Shown piece by piece: positions 40,493 to 49,322 of a DNA stretch of 64,000 bases (position 1 is the first letter of the stretch; every line of letters starts with the position of its first letter). The notes beneath the pieces are model-generated. The model was not told the DNA's origin and did not search any database. It saw only the letters and a program-made list of their open reading frames with translations. The stretch comes from Streptomyces shenzhenensis (GTDB lineage Bacteria > Actinomycetota > Actinomycetes > Streptomycetales > Streptomycetaceae). The stretch lies in assembly GCF_021462265.1 (NCBI RefSeq), contig NZ_JAJONF010000036.1:29846-93845 (forward strand), written 5' to 3'. A program made the position numbers and the translations under genes.

Positions 40493-40519
40493 GGGAATGT
40501 TGCGTGACGGACCACTGTT
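40493..40519 (+). promoter_or_regulatory. SigR-dependent promoter sigRp2
   Basis: GGGAAT (40493-40498), exactly 18 bases, GTT (40517-40519). This matches the known autoregulated promoter of sigR and lies about 60 bases before the upstream start codon at 40579, so its transcript carries the long isoform frame. Confidence 0.88.
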
Positions 40520-40578
40520 GAGGCGGACAGAAGTGCTGGGGAACCAGCGCCGACGCCGAAGGAGAGGAAGTCCGCCGC

Positions 40579-41427
40579 ATGGGTTCGACCATCTGCCCGG
40601 GCCGTGAGCGCAGCCCTGAGCTGGACTGGACGGTGCTGCAGGCGGCCAAGACCGCGCCTATTCGAGCGGCGGCAGGTACGGGTCGTGTTCTATCCTCCGA
40701 GACGAGTGGGATCGGTTTTGGTCCCGCCCGAAATCTTGAGGAGGTGGGTCCGGTCACCGGTACCGACGCAGGGGCCGACAACGGCCAGGCGGAGCTGCCC
40801 GAGGGCCAGGGCGTCAGCGCGGAGTCGACCACGGAGCGCACCGCGCGCTTCGAACGCGACGCGCTCGAATTCCTCGACCAGATGTATTCGGCCGCGCTGC
40901 GCATGACGCGGAACCCGGCCGACGCCGAGGACCTGGTGCAGGAGACCTACGCCAAGGCGTACGCGTCCTTCCACCAGTTCCGTGAGGGCACCAACCTCAA
41001 GGCGTGGCTGTACCGCATTCTCACGAACACCTTCATCAACTCGTACCGCAAGAAGCAGCGCGAACCCCAGCGCTCCGCGGCCGAGGAGATCGAGGACTGG
41101 CAGCTCGCCCGGGCCGAGTCGCACACGTCGACGGGCTTGCGCTCCGCGGAGTCGCAGGCGCTCGACCACCTGCCCGACTCGGACGTCAAGGAAGCGCTGC
41201 AGGCGATCCCCGAGGAATTCCGCATCGCCGTCTACCTCGCAGACGTAGAGGGCTTTGCGTACAAGGAGATCGCGGACATCATGGGGACACCCATCGGTAC
41301 GGTCATGTCCCGGCTGCACCGGGGCCGCCGTCAACTGCGCGGCATGCTGGAGGACTACGCGCGCGAGCGCGGGCTCGTCCCGGCCGGTGCCGGAGAGTCG
41401 AACGAAGCGAAAGGCTCGGGCTCATGA
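40579..41427 (+). other. sigR: Long isoform SigR-prime reading frame
   Basis: An ATG at 40579, behind GGAGAGGAAG, adds exactly 55 residues in frame to SigR. In S. coelicolor the induced p2 transcript yields such a 55-residue-extended, unstable form that boosts the response and is then degraded. The count here is the same, so the two-isoform device is conserved. Confidence 0.85.
40744..41427 (+). CDS. sigR: ECF sigma factor SigR (thiol-oxidative stress)
   Basis: A 227-residue sigma factor that directs the thiol-disulfide stress regulon and is held by RsrA. Region 2 is near residues 30-95 (AEDLVQETYAKAYASFHQF, NLKAWLYRILTNTFINSYRK). Region 4 is near 140-205 (IPEEFRIAVYLADVEGFAYKEIADIMGTPIGTVMSRLHRGR). 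The GTG at 40744 with GAGG ahead gives the stable form of the same length as in S. coelicolor. The stop overlaps the rsrA start (ATGA). Confidence 0.95.
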   Translation: MGPVTGTDAGADNGQAELPEGQGVSAESTTERTARFERDALEFLDQMYSAALRMTRNPADAEDLVQETYAKAYASFHQFREGTNLKAWLYRILTNTFINSYRKKQREPQRSAAEEIEDWQLARAESHTSTGLRSAESQALDHLPDSDVKEALQAIPEEFRIAVYLADVEGFAYKEIADIMGTPIGTVMSRLHRGRRQLRGMLEDYARERGLVPAGAGESNEAKGSGS

Positions 41428-41741
41428 GCTGCGGAGAGCCGCACGAGACGGACTGCAGTGAGGTACTCGATCATCTGTACGAGTTCCTCGACAGTGAGAT
41501 GCCGGACGTCGATCGCGTCAAGTTCAGGCAGCACTTCGACGAGTGCTCCCCCTGCCTGGAGAAGTACGGGCTGGAGCAGGCCGTGAAGAAGCTGGTCAAG
41601 CGGTGCTGCGGGCATGACGACGTGCCCACCGACCTGCGGGCCAAGGTGCTGGGGCGGCTGGACCTGATCCGCTCCGGCCAGGCCGTCCCGGACCACGACG
41701 TCGCGGCCCCCCAGGCCGCCCCGGTCACGCCGGAGAGCTGA
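41424..41741 (+). CDS. rsrA: Zinc anti-sigma factor RsrA
   Basis: A 105-residue ZAS-family anti-sigma factor. Cys11, His37, Cys41 and Cys44 (HFDECSPC) are the zinc ligands and redox switch; Cys3, Cys61 and Cys62 are also present, as in the characterised protein. Oxidation forms a disulfide, ejects zinc and releases SigR. The ATGA overlap with sigR keeps the two in balance. Confidence 0.95.
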   Translation: MSCGEPHETDCSEVLDHLYEFLDSEMPDVDRVKFRQHFDECSPCLEKYGLEQAVKKLVKRCCGHDDVPTDLRAKVLGRLDLIRSGQAVPDHDVAAPQAAPVTPES

Positions 41742-41901
41742 CCGCGGCAGCACCACCAGCACCACAGAACGCCGCCGAGCCGTTCCCGCCGCGGTGTCCC
41801 ATCACCCGAACGTGCTAATCCTCCGGTCATGAGCTCCCGGACCCGCCGGCTCCAGCCCTAGGCTCCGGAGCCTGGACAGCCGTGGTCGGGGGAGGGGCGA
41901 G

Positions 41902-43221
41902 ATGGAGGCGGTTCCGGCACGGGTACGCGCGTACGTGACCTGCGTCGCCCTCGCCGCGCTGCTCTGTCTGCTGCCGCTGCCCCACGTACGGGCGCCCTGG
42001 TGGGCGATCGCCCTGCTCGCCGCGCTGTACGCGGCCTGCGAGCACGCCGTACGGCGCCGCCTGGGCGGCACTTTCTACCCGGTGCTGCTCGCCGGTGCCT
42101 TCCTGCTGCCGCCCCCGGCCGCGGCGCTCGTACCGCTGCCGGGAGCGCTGCTCGCGCCCACCGGGCAACGGCCGCAGGCGCTGCGCCGGACCTGGCGGGC
42201 CGCCGAGCTGGCGCTCGCCGTGTGGAGCGCGGGGCGGGTGCACTGGGCACTGGGCGGCCGGGACGCGGTGGTGGACTCCGACTTCCCGTACGCGTTGCTG
42301 CCCTGCGCCGCGGCCGTGCTGGCCTTCTCGGCCGTTCTCGCGCTGCTGGACGGCGGGATCCTCGCGGTGGCGGAGAGGGTGCCGGCACGCCGGGCCTGGC
42401 GCGGTCTGCTGTCCCGCTCCCTCGCACCCGTCGGGGTGCACGGACTGGCCGGACTGATGATGGCCGTGCTCTGGCGCAGCCCCTACGGTCCTGTCGCCGC
42501 GCTGCTCGTCCTGCTGCCGATGTGCGTGTCCTGGTGGATGTTCGCCCAGTACCACCGGGAGCGCGCCGCCCACCAGGCCACCATCCGCGCGTTGGTCCAG
42601 GCCGTCGACATCAAGGACGGATACACCCGCGGGCACAGCGAACGGGTCGGACAGGCCTCCGTGATGATCGCGCGCGAGCTGGGCATGGACGACGACCGGG
42701 TGGAGATGCTCCGCTTCGCCGGCATCCTCCACGACGTGGGAAAGCTGGGCGTCCCCACCCGGCTGCTCCGCAAGAACGGCCCGCTGACGCCGGAAGAGCG
42801 GCGCATCATCGAACTCCACCCCGAGTACGGCCATGAGATGGTGCGCGGGATCTCCTTCCTCGGGGAGGCCCGCGCGGCGATCCTCCACCACCACGAGCGC
42901 ATCGACGGCAGCGGCTACCCCTACGGGCTGGCGGGCAGCCAGATCCCGGAATCCGCCCGCGTGGTGGCCGTCGCCGACGCGTTCGACGCGATGACGTCGA
43001 CGCGCTCCTACAGCCGGGCCCGCCCGGTGGCCGCCGCGGTGGCGGAGCTACGACGGTGCGCGGGGCGGCACTTCGACGCGGGGATCGTCGACGCCCTGGC
43101 GCGAGCGCTGGCCAGGCACGGCTGGCACCCCGCGGTCACCGCCGACGTCCCGGCGGCCGGCGCACCGGTCACCGGCCGGCCGCGAGGTGACCGCGCGGGC
43201 GCCGGACGAGGCGCCCCGTGA
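41902..43221 (+). CDS. Membrane HD-GYP domain protein (c-di-GMP phosphodiesterase-like)
   Basis: A 439-residue protein with about six membrane segments in the first 215 residues and a C-terminal HD-GYP domain (about 225-410). RGHSERVG near 247, FAGILHDVGKLGVP near 273-286, HPEYGHEM, HHERIDGSGYPYGLAG near 331-346 (the GYP part), and VVAVADAFDAMTS follow. All metal and GYP positions are present, so hydrolysis of cyclic di-GMP is plausible. The tail is Pro/Ala/Gly-rich. Its stop overlaps the next gene (GTGA). Confidence 0.85.
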   Translation: MEAVPARVRAYVTCVALAALLCLLPLPHVRAPWWAIALLAALYAACEHAVRRRLGGTFYPVLLAGAFLLPPPAAALVPLPGALLAPTGQRPQALRRTWRAAELALAVWSAGRVHWALGGRDAVVDSDFPYALLPCAAAVLAFSAVLALLDGGILAVAERVPARRAWRGLLSRSLAPVGVHGLAGLMMAVLWRSPYGPVAALLVLLPMCVSWWMFAQYHRERAAHQATIRALVQAVDIKDGYTRGHSERVGQASVMIARELGMDDDRVEMLRFAGILHDVGKLGVPTRLLRKNGPLTPEERRIIELHPEYGHEMVRGISFLGEARAAILHHHERIDGSGYPYGLAGSQIPESARVVAVADAFDAMTSTRSYSRARPVAAAVAELRRCAGRHFDAGIVDALARALARHGWHPAVTADVPAAGAPVTGRPRGDRAGAGRGAP

Positions 43222-44624
43222 CCCCCGGCGACCCGGCGCGCCCGCCCGGACCACAGGCCGGCGCCGGCGGGCCGTCGGACAGCACCGGGCCGGCGCATGA
43301 CAGCGCGGGTGCGTCGTCCGGGGCCGGTCCGGCGGCCGGGTTCCGGGCGGGCCCCGATGCCGGCGGTCCGGGTCCGGGCTCCCGGCCCCGCCGTCCCGCC
43401 GCGCTCGGGTGCCTCCGGCTCGCCGCGCTGCTCCTCGCCCTCGGCTGCTTCGCCGGCACCCTCTGCGAAGGCCTCGACAACCGCGGTGCCGCGCTCGCCT
43501 TCGGTGTCCTCGTCGCCGTCGGGGAGTGGGCCCGGTGGACCGGCGCCGAGGTACGCGAGGCCGCCCCGCTCGGCGCCGTCGGCGCCCTCGCCTACGCCCT
43601 GCTCGGCGCCGATGCCGGGGCCGCCACGCACGACGGCGTCCTCCAGGTCGTCACCGTCGTCTGCGCGGCCGCGCTGCTCGGGAACGTCCCGCACATAGCC
43701 GCCGGGCGGCGGCCCACCCTGGACCACCTCGCCCGCCGCGTCCTCACCGTCGGCTTCGCCGCCGTCTGTTTCCAACCCCTCTACAGCAGGGGGGTGCTGG
43801 AGCGGTGGGGCGGACCGGCGTACGCGCTGCTGCTCGTCGCGCTGCTCGTGCTCACCGCGCTGTGCGACGCCGTGCTCGCCGCCGCGCAGGCCCACTTCCG
43901 CACCCGGTGGCCGTTCGGGCCGCTGCTCCGGGACGAGCTGCGCGGGCTGCTCGGCATCGGGTCGGCCGTCTGCGCCACCGGCGCGGTGATGGCGCTGGCC
44001 GTCGGCGTCGCGGGCCTGTGGGCGCTGCCCGTCTTCTGCCTGCCGCTGCTCCTGACCCAGCTGTCCCTGCGCCGGTACGCGGCCGTCCGGGCCACCTACC
44101 GGCAGACCATCGCCTCCCTGGCCCGTGCCACCGAGACAGCGGGGTACACCCCGGCCGGGCACGCCCGCCGGGTGGCCACCCTCAGCCAGGCCGTCGGGCG
44201 GGACCTGGGGCTGTCCCAAGCCGAGCTCACCGTGCTGGAGTACGCGGCGCTGATGCACGACATCGGCCAGCTCAGTCTCGTCGACCCGGTGCCCGCCGGA
44301 GCCACCGCCGGGCTGCCGGCGGCCGAGCAGCGGCGGATCGCGCTGCTCGGCGGGGCCGTCGTACGGCAGACCGGCGTGGACGCGGCGGTCGCCGTCGTCG
44401 TGGAGCGGCAGGCCGACCCGTACCGGGAGCAGCCGGTCGCCGCGCGGATCGTGCGGGCCGTCAACGCGTACGAGGAGAAGGCCCGGGACTCCGGACCCGG
44501 CGGGCCGCTGACAGCGCTGGAGGAGTTACGCCTGGCCACCGCCGGGGACTACGCTCCCGAGGTCGTGGAGTCACTGGCCCGCGTGCTCTGCAGAGACTGT
44601 CTGACCTTGCGCGCGGCTGGGTAA
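43218..44624 (+). CDS. Second membrane HD-domain protein, degenerate
   Basis: A 468-residue protein with a disordered Gly/Pro/Ala N-terminus (1-55), about six to seven membrane segments (60-280) and a short HD-like domain (about 290-460). AGHARRVATLSQAVGRDLGLS and LMHDIGQLSLVD keep the HD pair, but the GYP loop, the HHE region and the VADAFDAM helix are absent (VVERQADPY and IVRAVNAYE stand in their place). It may be a non-catalytic partner of the upstream HD-GYP protein; its start overlaps that gene's stop, and the domain order is the same. Confidence 0.75.
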   Translation: MTPGDPARPPGPQAGAGGPSDSTGPAHDSAGASSGAGPAAGFRAGPDAGGPGPGSRPRRPAALGCLRLAALLLALGCFAGTLCEGLDNRGAALAFGVLVAVGEWARWTGAEVREAAPLGAVGALAYALLGADAGAATHDGVLQVVTVVCAAALLGNVPHIAAGRRPTLDHLARRVLTVGFAAVCFQPLYSRGVLERWGGPAYALLLVALLVLTALCDAVLAAAQAHFRTRWPFGPLLRDELRGLLGIGSAVCATGAVMALAVGVAGLWALPVFCLPLLLTQLSLRRYAAVRATYRQTIASLARATETAGYTPAGHARRVATLSQAVGRDLGLSQAELTVLEYAALMHDIGQLSLVDPVPAGATAGLPAAEQRRIALLGGAVVRQTGVDAAVAVVVERQADPYREQPVAARIVRAVNAYEEKARDSGPGGPLTALEELRLATAGDYAPEVVESLARVLCRDCLTLRAAG

Positions 44625-44681
44625 CCCATGGGTAATGAGCGGCCCTCACGTCGTACGTGGTTGGATGCGAGGGAGAGGGTG

Positions 44682-45719
44682 ATGTCCGGGGGCACAAGCC
44701 AGCCCACTGTGCGGAACTGGAACTGGCAGGCGGGAATCGTGAGGATCTTCGGCAAGGGACGGCACCGGCCCTCCGCCTCCTGGCGGCAGGCCACCGACCG
44801 CGCGTTCACGTTGATCGGTGACGGCCGGTACGAGGACGCGGGCGAGCTGCTGACGCGCGCCGCCGACCTGGAACCCTGGCTGTCGGAGTCCTGGTTCAAC
44901 CTCGCCCTGCTGCACAAGTTCCGGCACGACTGGGAGCAGGCCCGTGCCGCCGGGCTGCGGGCGGTGGCCCTGCTGGACCGGGAGGCGGGGGCGCCCGACT
45001 GGTGGAACGTGGGCATCGCCGCGACCGCGCTGCAGGACTGGCCGCTGGCCCGGCGGGCCTGGCAGGCGTACGGGTTGCGGGTGCCCGGGGGCAGCACCGT
45101 GTCCGGCGAGCCGGACGGCATGGACCTCGGCAGTGCCGCCGTACGGCTGTCCCCGGAGGGGGAGGCGGAGGTGGTGTGGGGGCGGCGGCTGGACCCCGCC
45201 CGTATCGAGGTGCAGTCCATTCCGCTTCCCTCGTCCGGGCGGCGCTGGGGTGAGGTCGTCCTCCACGACGGGGTGCCGCACGGCGAGCGGACGACGGCGA
45301 CCGGGCACGCGTACCCCGTCTTCGACGAGATCGAGCTGTGGGCGCCGTCGCCGGTGCCGACCTGGGTGGTGCTGCTGGAGGCGGCGACGGAGGCGGACCG
45401 GGACGCACTGGAGCAGCTGGCGGGGGACGCCGGGTTCGCGGCGGAGGACTGGTCCTCCTCCGTGCGGTTGCTGTGCCGGATGTGCTCCGAGTCGCGGATG
45501 CCGTCGGACGAGGGGGACGGGGTGCACCTCGATCCCCACGACCACAGTGAGCCGGGGCATCCGGGGCCGCTGGGGCACCGGACCGACGGGCAGTTGTGGG
45601 TGCCGGAGCGGGAGTGCGGGGTGGCTGCGCCGGCCTCGCTGGTGAGGGGGCTGCTGGACGGGTGGGTTGCGGACAGCCCTGATTCGAGGGATTGGCGGGA
45701 CTTGGAAGAGGTGTGCTGA
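44682..45719 (+). CDS. Tetratricopeptide-repeat protein, unknown function
   Basis: A 345-residue soluble protein: two to three TPR units near residues 30-135 (ATDRAFTLIGDGRYEDAGELLTRAADLEP and the next), then a beta-rich actinobacterial domain with no recognised name (VVWGRRLDPARIEVQSIPLP, HGYAYPVFDEIELWAPS-like). ATG at 44682 has GGGAGAGGG directly upstream; an earlier ATG at 44628 lacks one. It follows the HD-domain genes by 57 bases. Confidence 0.75.
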   Translation: MSGGTSQPTVRNWNWQAGIVRIFGKGRHRPSASWRQATDRAFTLIGDGRYEDAGELLTRAADLEPWLSESWFNLALLHKFRHDWEQARAAGLRAVALLDREAGAPDWWNVGIAATALQDWPLARRAWQAYGLRVPGGSTVSGEPDGMDLGSAAVRLSPEGEAEVVWGRRLDPARIEVQSIPLPSSGRRWGEVVLHDGVPHGERTTATGHAYPVFDEIELWAPSPVPTWVVLLEAATEADRDALEQLAGDAGFAAEDWSSSVRLLCRMCSESRMPSDEGDGVHLDPHDHSEPGHPGPLGHRTDGQLWVPERECGVAAPASLVRGLLDGWVADSPDSRDWRDLEEVC

Positions 45720-45745
45720 GGCCGCGTTTCGGGTGTGGCCGTGTG

Positions 45746-45813
45746 GCGGCCGGTCGCGCCCACGCGGCGGCAGCCGCATATCGGATACGGTCCCGCGCCC
45801 CTGACGGGGTGCG
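45746..45813. repeat. Dispersed intergenic repeat copy
   Basis: Same family as at 34999: GGTCGCGCCCAC-GCGGCGG-CAGCCGCATATCGGATACG-GTCCCGCGCCCC. Confidence 0.7.
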
Positions 45814-45873
45814 TCCACGTACCCTGTATCAGCAACATCACCCCCGTTTTACCTAGGAAGGCTTACCGCCGTC

Positions 45874-46524
45874 ATGGCCCAGCAGGACACCGATCAGCAG
45901 CACGCGGGCGTGCTCCCCGTGGACGACGAGGGATTCGTCGTCGACACCGAGGGGACCGAGGAGCGCGAGAACGCCTGGCGTGAGCGGGGGACCGCGCGGC
46001 CCATCACCGTCGTCGGGAACCCGGTGCTGCACAAGGAGTGCAAGGACGTCACCGAGTTCGGTGCGGAACTGGACCAGCTCGTCGCGGACATGTTCGCCAG
46101 CCAGCGGACCGCCGAGGGCGTCGGGCTGGCCGCCAACCAGATCGGCGTCGACCTGAAGGTCTTCGTCTACGACTGCCAGGACGACGCGGGCGTCCGGCAC
46201 GTGGGCGTGGTGTGCAACCCGAAGCTCGTCGATCTGCCCGCCGACAAGCGGCGGCTTGACGACAGCAACGAGGGGTGCCTGTCGGTGCCCACCGCCTACG
46301 CTCCGCTCGCCCGCCCCGACTACGCCGAGGTCACCGGGCAGGACGAGAAGGGCAACCCGATCAAGGTGCGCGGCACGGGCTACTTCGCCCGGTGTCTGCA
46401 GCACGAGACCGACCACCTGTACGGCTACCTGTACATCGACCGGCTCTCCAAGCGCGAGCGCAAGGACGCGCTGCGGCAGATGGCGGAGAACGAGCCACGC
46501 TATCCCGTGGTCGCCAACGACTGA
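45874..46524 (+). CDS. def: Peptide deformylase
   Basis: A 216-residue metallohydrolase removing the N-formyl group from new proteins. The three motifs are complete: GVGLAANQIG at residues 82-91, EGCLSVP at 133-139 with the metal ligand Cys, and QHETDHL at 176-182. An N-terminal extension of about 40 residues (QQDTDQQHAGVLPVDDEG) is usual in Streptomyces. AGGAAGG lies 13 bases before the ATG. It is a single transcription unit ended by the hairpin at 46546. Confidence 0.95.
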   Translation: MAQQDTDQQHAGVLPVDDEGFVVDTEGTEERENAWRERGTARPITVVGNPVLHKECKDVTEFGAELDQLVADMFASQRTAEGVGLAANQIGVDLKVFVYDCQDDAGVRHVGVVCNPKLVDLPADKRRLDDSNEGCLSVPTAYAPLARPDYAEVTGQDEKGNPIKVRGTGYFARCLQHETDHLYGYLYIDRLSKRERKDALRQMAENEPRYPVVAND

Positions 46525-46545
46525 GACGCAGAAGGACAGTTGTGA

Positions 46546-46575
46546 CGCCTGGTCGGGCCATGTTCCGACCAGGCG
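46546..46575 (+). terminator. def terminator
   Basis: An 11-bp perfect stem (46546-46556 with 46565-46575), then TTCGTC, 22 bases after the stop. The remaining gap to 46821 presumably holds the terpene operon promoter; I can assign no specific elements. Confidence 0.8.
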
Positions 46576-46821
46576 TTCGTCATGTTCGGGTCGCATTCGC
46601 TCGTCTGTACGTCGTACATTCGATCCTTTGTGCATCGCCCGCGATCCCTGATCAGTCACACAAGGGGAAATTCTCGGCGCTGGGGGGTAGTGAGTGAAGC
46701 AAATCCGTTCCCAGACCGGTCAGTTGTGGTGCTGAATGGGGGCTGCGGGGATACGCAACGGCGCACGCCCGGCACAGCGGGAGGGGTGTGCGCACCTGGC
46801 TCGGCTGAGAGGGGTTTGTTC

Positions 46822-47907
46822 GTGCACGCTTTCTCACACAGCACCGCATCGGCGCCGACGGCGGTCGCGGTTCCACCGCAACTCGCCCTCCCGGTGATCG
46901 AGGCCGAGTTCCCCCGGCAACTGCACCCGTATTGGCCGCAGCTACAGGAGAAGACCCGCCTCTGGCTCCTGGAAAAGCGGCTGATGACGGCGGACAAGGT
47001 GCAGGAATATGCCGATGGCCTTTGCTACACGGACCTCATGGCGGGGTACTACCTGGGCGCGTCCGACGAGGTCATCCAGGCGATATGCGACTACAGCGCC
47101 TGGTTCTTCGTCTGGGACGACCGCCACGACCGGGACGTCGTGCACCGCAGGCCGGCCGACTGGCGGCGGCTGCGGTTCCGACTGCACGCCGCCCTCGACG
47201 CACCCCTGCACCATCTGCACCACCCGGACACTCTGGTCGCGGGGTTCGCGGACAGTGTCGCCCGGCTGTACTCGTTCCTGCCGCCGACCTGGAACCAGCG
47301 CTTCGCCCGGCACTTCCACGCGGTGATCGAGGCGTACGACCGCGAGTTCCGCAACCGCACCTCGGGATACGTCCCCGGGGTGGAGGAGTACCTGGCCCTG
47401 CGGCGGCTCACCTTCGCCCACTGGATATGGACGGACCTGCTGGAGCCGAGCGCCGGGACCGAACTCCCGGACGCCGTACGGAAAAACCCGGCGTATCGCC
47501 GGCCGGCACTGCTCAGCCAGGAATTCGCCGCCTGGTACAACGACCTCTGCTCGCTGCCGAAGGAATTAGCGGGCGACGAGGTGCACAATCTCGGAATCAG
47601 TCTCGTCACCCACGAGGGAATGAGCCTGGAACAGGCGGTCGTGGAAGTCAGGCGACGCGTCGAGGAATGCATTCGTGAATTCCTGGTCGCCGAGCGGGCC
47701 GCGCTGCGGTTCGCCGACCGGCTCGACGACGGCACCGTGCGCGGAAAGGAAATCGGCACCGCCGTCACGGCCTGCGTCGGCAATATGCGGCACTGGTTCA
47801 GTTCCGTCTACTGGTTCCACCACGAATCCGGCCGTTACATGGTCGACAGCTGGGACGACCGGTCCACGCCCCCGTACGTCAACAACGAAGCGGCAGGTGA
47901 GAAATGA
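46822..47907 (+). CDS. cyc1: Epi-isozizaene synthase (sesquiterpene cyclase)
   Basis: A 361-residue class I terpene synthase turning farnesyl diphosphate into epi-isozizaene, the first step of albaflavenone synthesis. The metal-binding motifs are DDRHD at residues 99-103 and NDLCSLPKE at 240-248, both at the same positions and with the same unusual first motif as the characterised S. coelicolor enzyme of equal length. The C-terminal RY pair is in SGRYMVD. GTG at 46822 gives that length. The stop overlaps the P450 start (ATGA). Confidence 0.95.
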   Translation: MHAFSHSTASAPTAVAVPPQLALPVIEAEFPRQLHPYWPQLQEKTRLWLLEKRLMTADKVQEYADGLCYTDLMAGYYLGASDEVIQAICDYSAWFFVWDDRHDRDVVHRRPADWRRLRFRLHAALDAPLHHLHHPDTLVAGFADSVARLYSFLPPTWNQRFARHFHAVIEAYDREFRNRTSGYVPGVEEYLALRRLTFAHWIWTDLLEPSAGTELPDAVRKNPAYRRPALLSQEFAAWYNDLCSLPKELAGDEVHNLGISLVTHEGMSLEQAVVEVRRRVEECIREFLVAERAALRFADRLDDGTVRGKEIGTAVTACVGNMRHWFSSVYWFHHESGRYMVDSWDDRSTPPYVNNEAAGEK

Positions 47908-49283
47908 CCGTCGAGTCCGTGAAACCCGCGACCGCCGAGGCCTCCGAACGCGGTGAACTGCGCGAACCGCCCCTGGCCGGCGGCAGGGTGCCGCTCCTCG
48001 GGCACGGCTGGCGGCTGGCCCGCGACCCGCTGGCCTTCATGTCCCGGCTGCGCGCCCACGGCGACATGGTGCGCCTCAGGCTCGGTCCCAAGGAGGTGTA
48101 CGCCGTCACCACCCCGGAACTCACCGGCGCCCTCGCCCTGAGCCCGGACTTCGTCATCGCCGGCCCGCTGTGGGAGTCCCTGGAGGGTCTGCTCGGCAAG
48201 GAGGGCGTCGCCACCGCCAACGGCCCCCGCCACCGGCGCCAGCGCCGCACCATCCAGCCCGCGTTCAACCTCTCCGCGATCCCCGGTTACGGGCCGGTCA
48301 TGGAGGAGGAGGCGCATGCGCTGACCGAGCGCTGGCGGCCCGGCTCCACCGTCGACTGCACCTCGGAGTCCTTCCGGGTGGCGGTCCGCATCGCCGCCCG
48401 CTGCCTGCTGCGCGGCGAGTACATGGACGAGCGCGCGGAGCGGCTCAGCGTCGACCTCTCGAGCGTCTTCCGCGGTATGTACCGGCGGATGGTCGTACCA
48501 CTCGGCCCGCTGTACCGGCTGCCGTTGCCGGCCAACCGCGAATTCAACCGGGCGCTGGCCGATCTGCATCTCCTCGTCGACGAGATCGTCGCCGAGCGCC
48601 GGGCATCCGGTCAAAAGCCGGACGATTTGCTGACGGCATTGCTCGACGCGACGGACGAGAATGGCGACCCCATCGGGGAACAGGAGATCCACGACCAGGT
48701 GGTCGCGATACTCACCCCGGGCAGCGAAACGGTCGCCTCCACGATCATGTGGCTGCTCCAGGTCCTCGCCGAACACCCGGAACACGCCGAGAAGGTACGG
48801 ACCGAGGTCGAATCCGTAACGGGCGGTCGACCGGTTGGTTTTGAACACGTCCGGCGGCTCGCCCACACCAACAATGTCGTCGTCGAGGCGATGCGTTTGC
48901 GGCCGGCCGTATGGATATTGACGCGGCGGGCCAAGGCCGACACCGAGCTCGGCGGCTATCGCATTCCGGCCGGGGCCGACATCGTCTACAGCCCCTACGC
49001 CATCCAGCGCGACCCGCACTCGTACGCCGGGCACCTCGACTTCGACCCCGGCCGCTGGCTGCCGGAGCGGGCGGGGGAGGTGCCCAAGTACGCCATGAGC
49101 CCCTTCAGCGTCGGCAACCGCAAGTGCCCCAGTGACCACTTCTCCATGGCCCAGCTCAGCCTGATCACGGCTGCCCTGTGCGCCAGGTACCGCTTCGAAC
49201 AGGTCGCGGGGTCGGACGACACCACCCGGGTGGGCATCACGCTGCGCCCGCACCGGCTGCTGCTCGCGCCCGTGCCCTGGTGA
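47904..49283 (+). CDS. cyp170A1: CYP170 cytochrome P450 (albaflavenone synthase)
   Basis: A 459-residue P450 that oxidises epi-isozizaene at C5 through the albaflavenols to albaflavenone. Seen: the I-helix LTPGSETVAST at residues 270-280, EAMR at 328-331 (K-helix ExxR), and the haem loop FSVGNRKCPSDHF at 401-413 with Cys408; the usual Gly after Cys-x is Ser, as far as I recall a trait of the subfamily. The CYP170A1 group also has a second, terpene-synthase-like site; the acidic run PDDLLTALLDATDENGD at 239-255 is in the right area, but I cannot confirm its activity. Confidence 0.92.
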   Translation: MTVESVKPATAEASERGELREPPLAGGRVPLLGHGWRLARDPLAFMSRLRAHGDMVRLRLGPKEVYAVTTPELTGALALSPDFVIAGPLWESLEGLLGKEGVATANGPRHRRQRRTIQPAFNLSAIPGYGPVMEEEAHALTERWRPGSTVDCTSESFRVAVRIAARCLLRGEYMDERAERLSVDLSSVFRGMYRRMVVPLGPLYRLPLPANREFNRALADLHLLVDEIVAERRASGQKPDDLLTALLDATDENGDPIGEQEIHDQVVAILTPGSETVASTIMWLLQVLAEHPEHAEKVRTEVESVTGGRPVGFEHVRRLAHTNNVVVEAMRLRPAVWILTRRAKADTELGGYRIPAGADIVYSPYAIQRDPHSYAGHLDFDPGRWLPERAGEVPKYAMSPFSVGNRKCPSDHFSMAQLSLITAALCARYRFEQVAGSDDTTRVGITLRPHRLLLAPVPW

Positions 49284-49303
49284 CCTGCCGGCCGGCAGGT
49301 CAC
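49280..49303. terminator. Perfect palindrome between convergent genes
   Basis: A 24-base perfect palindrome covering the P450 stop codon, 20 bases from the nrdS stop. It can fold into a 10-bp stem on either strand. Confidence 0.65.
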
Positions 49304-49322
49304 GCCTGATACCGGCGCGCGC

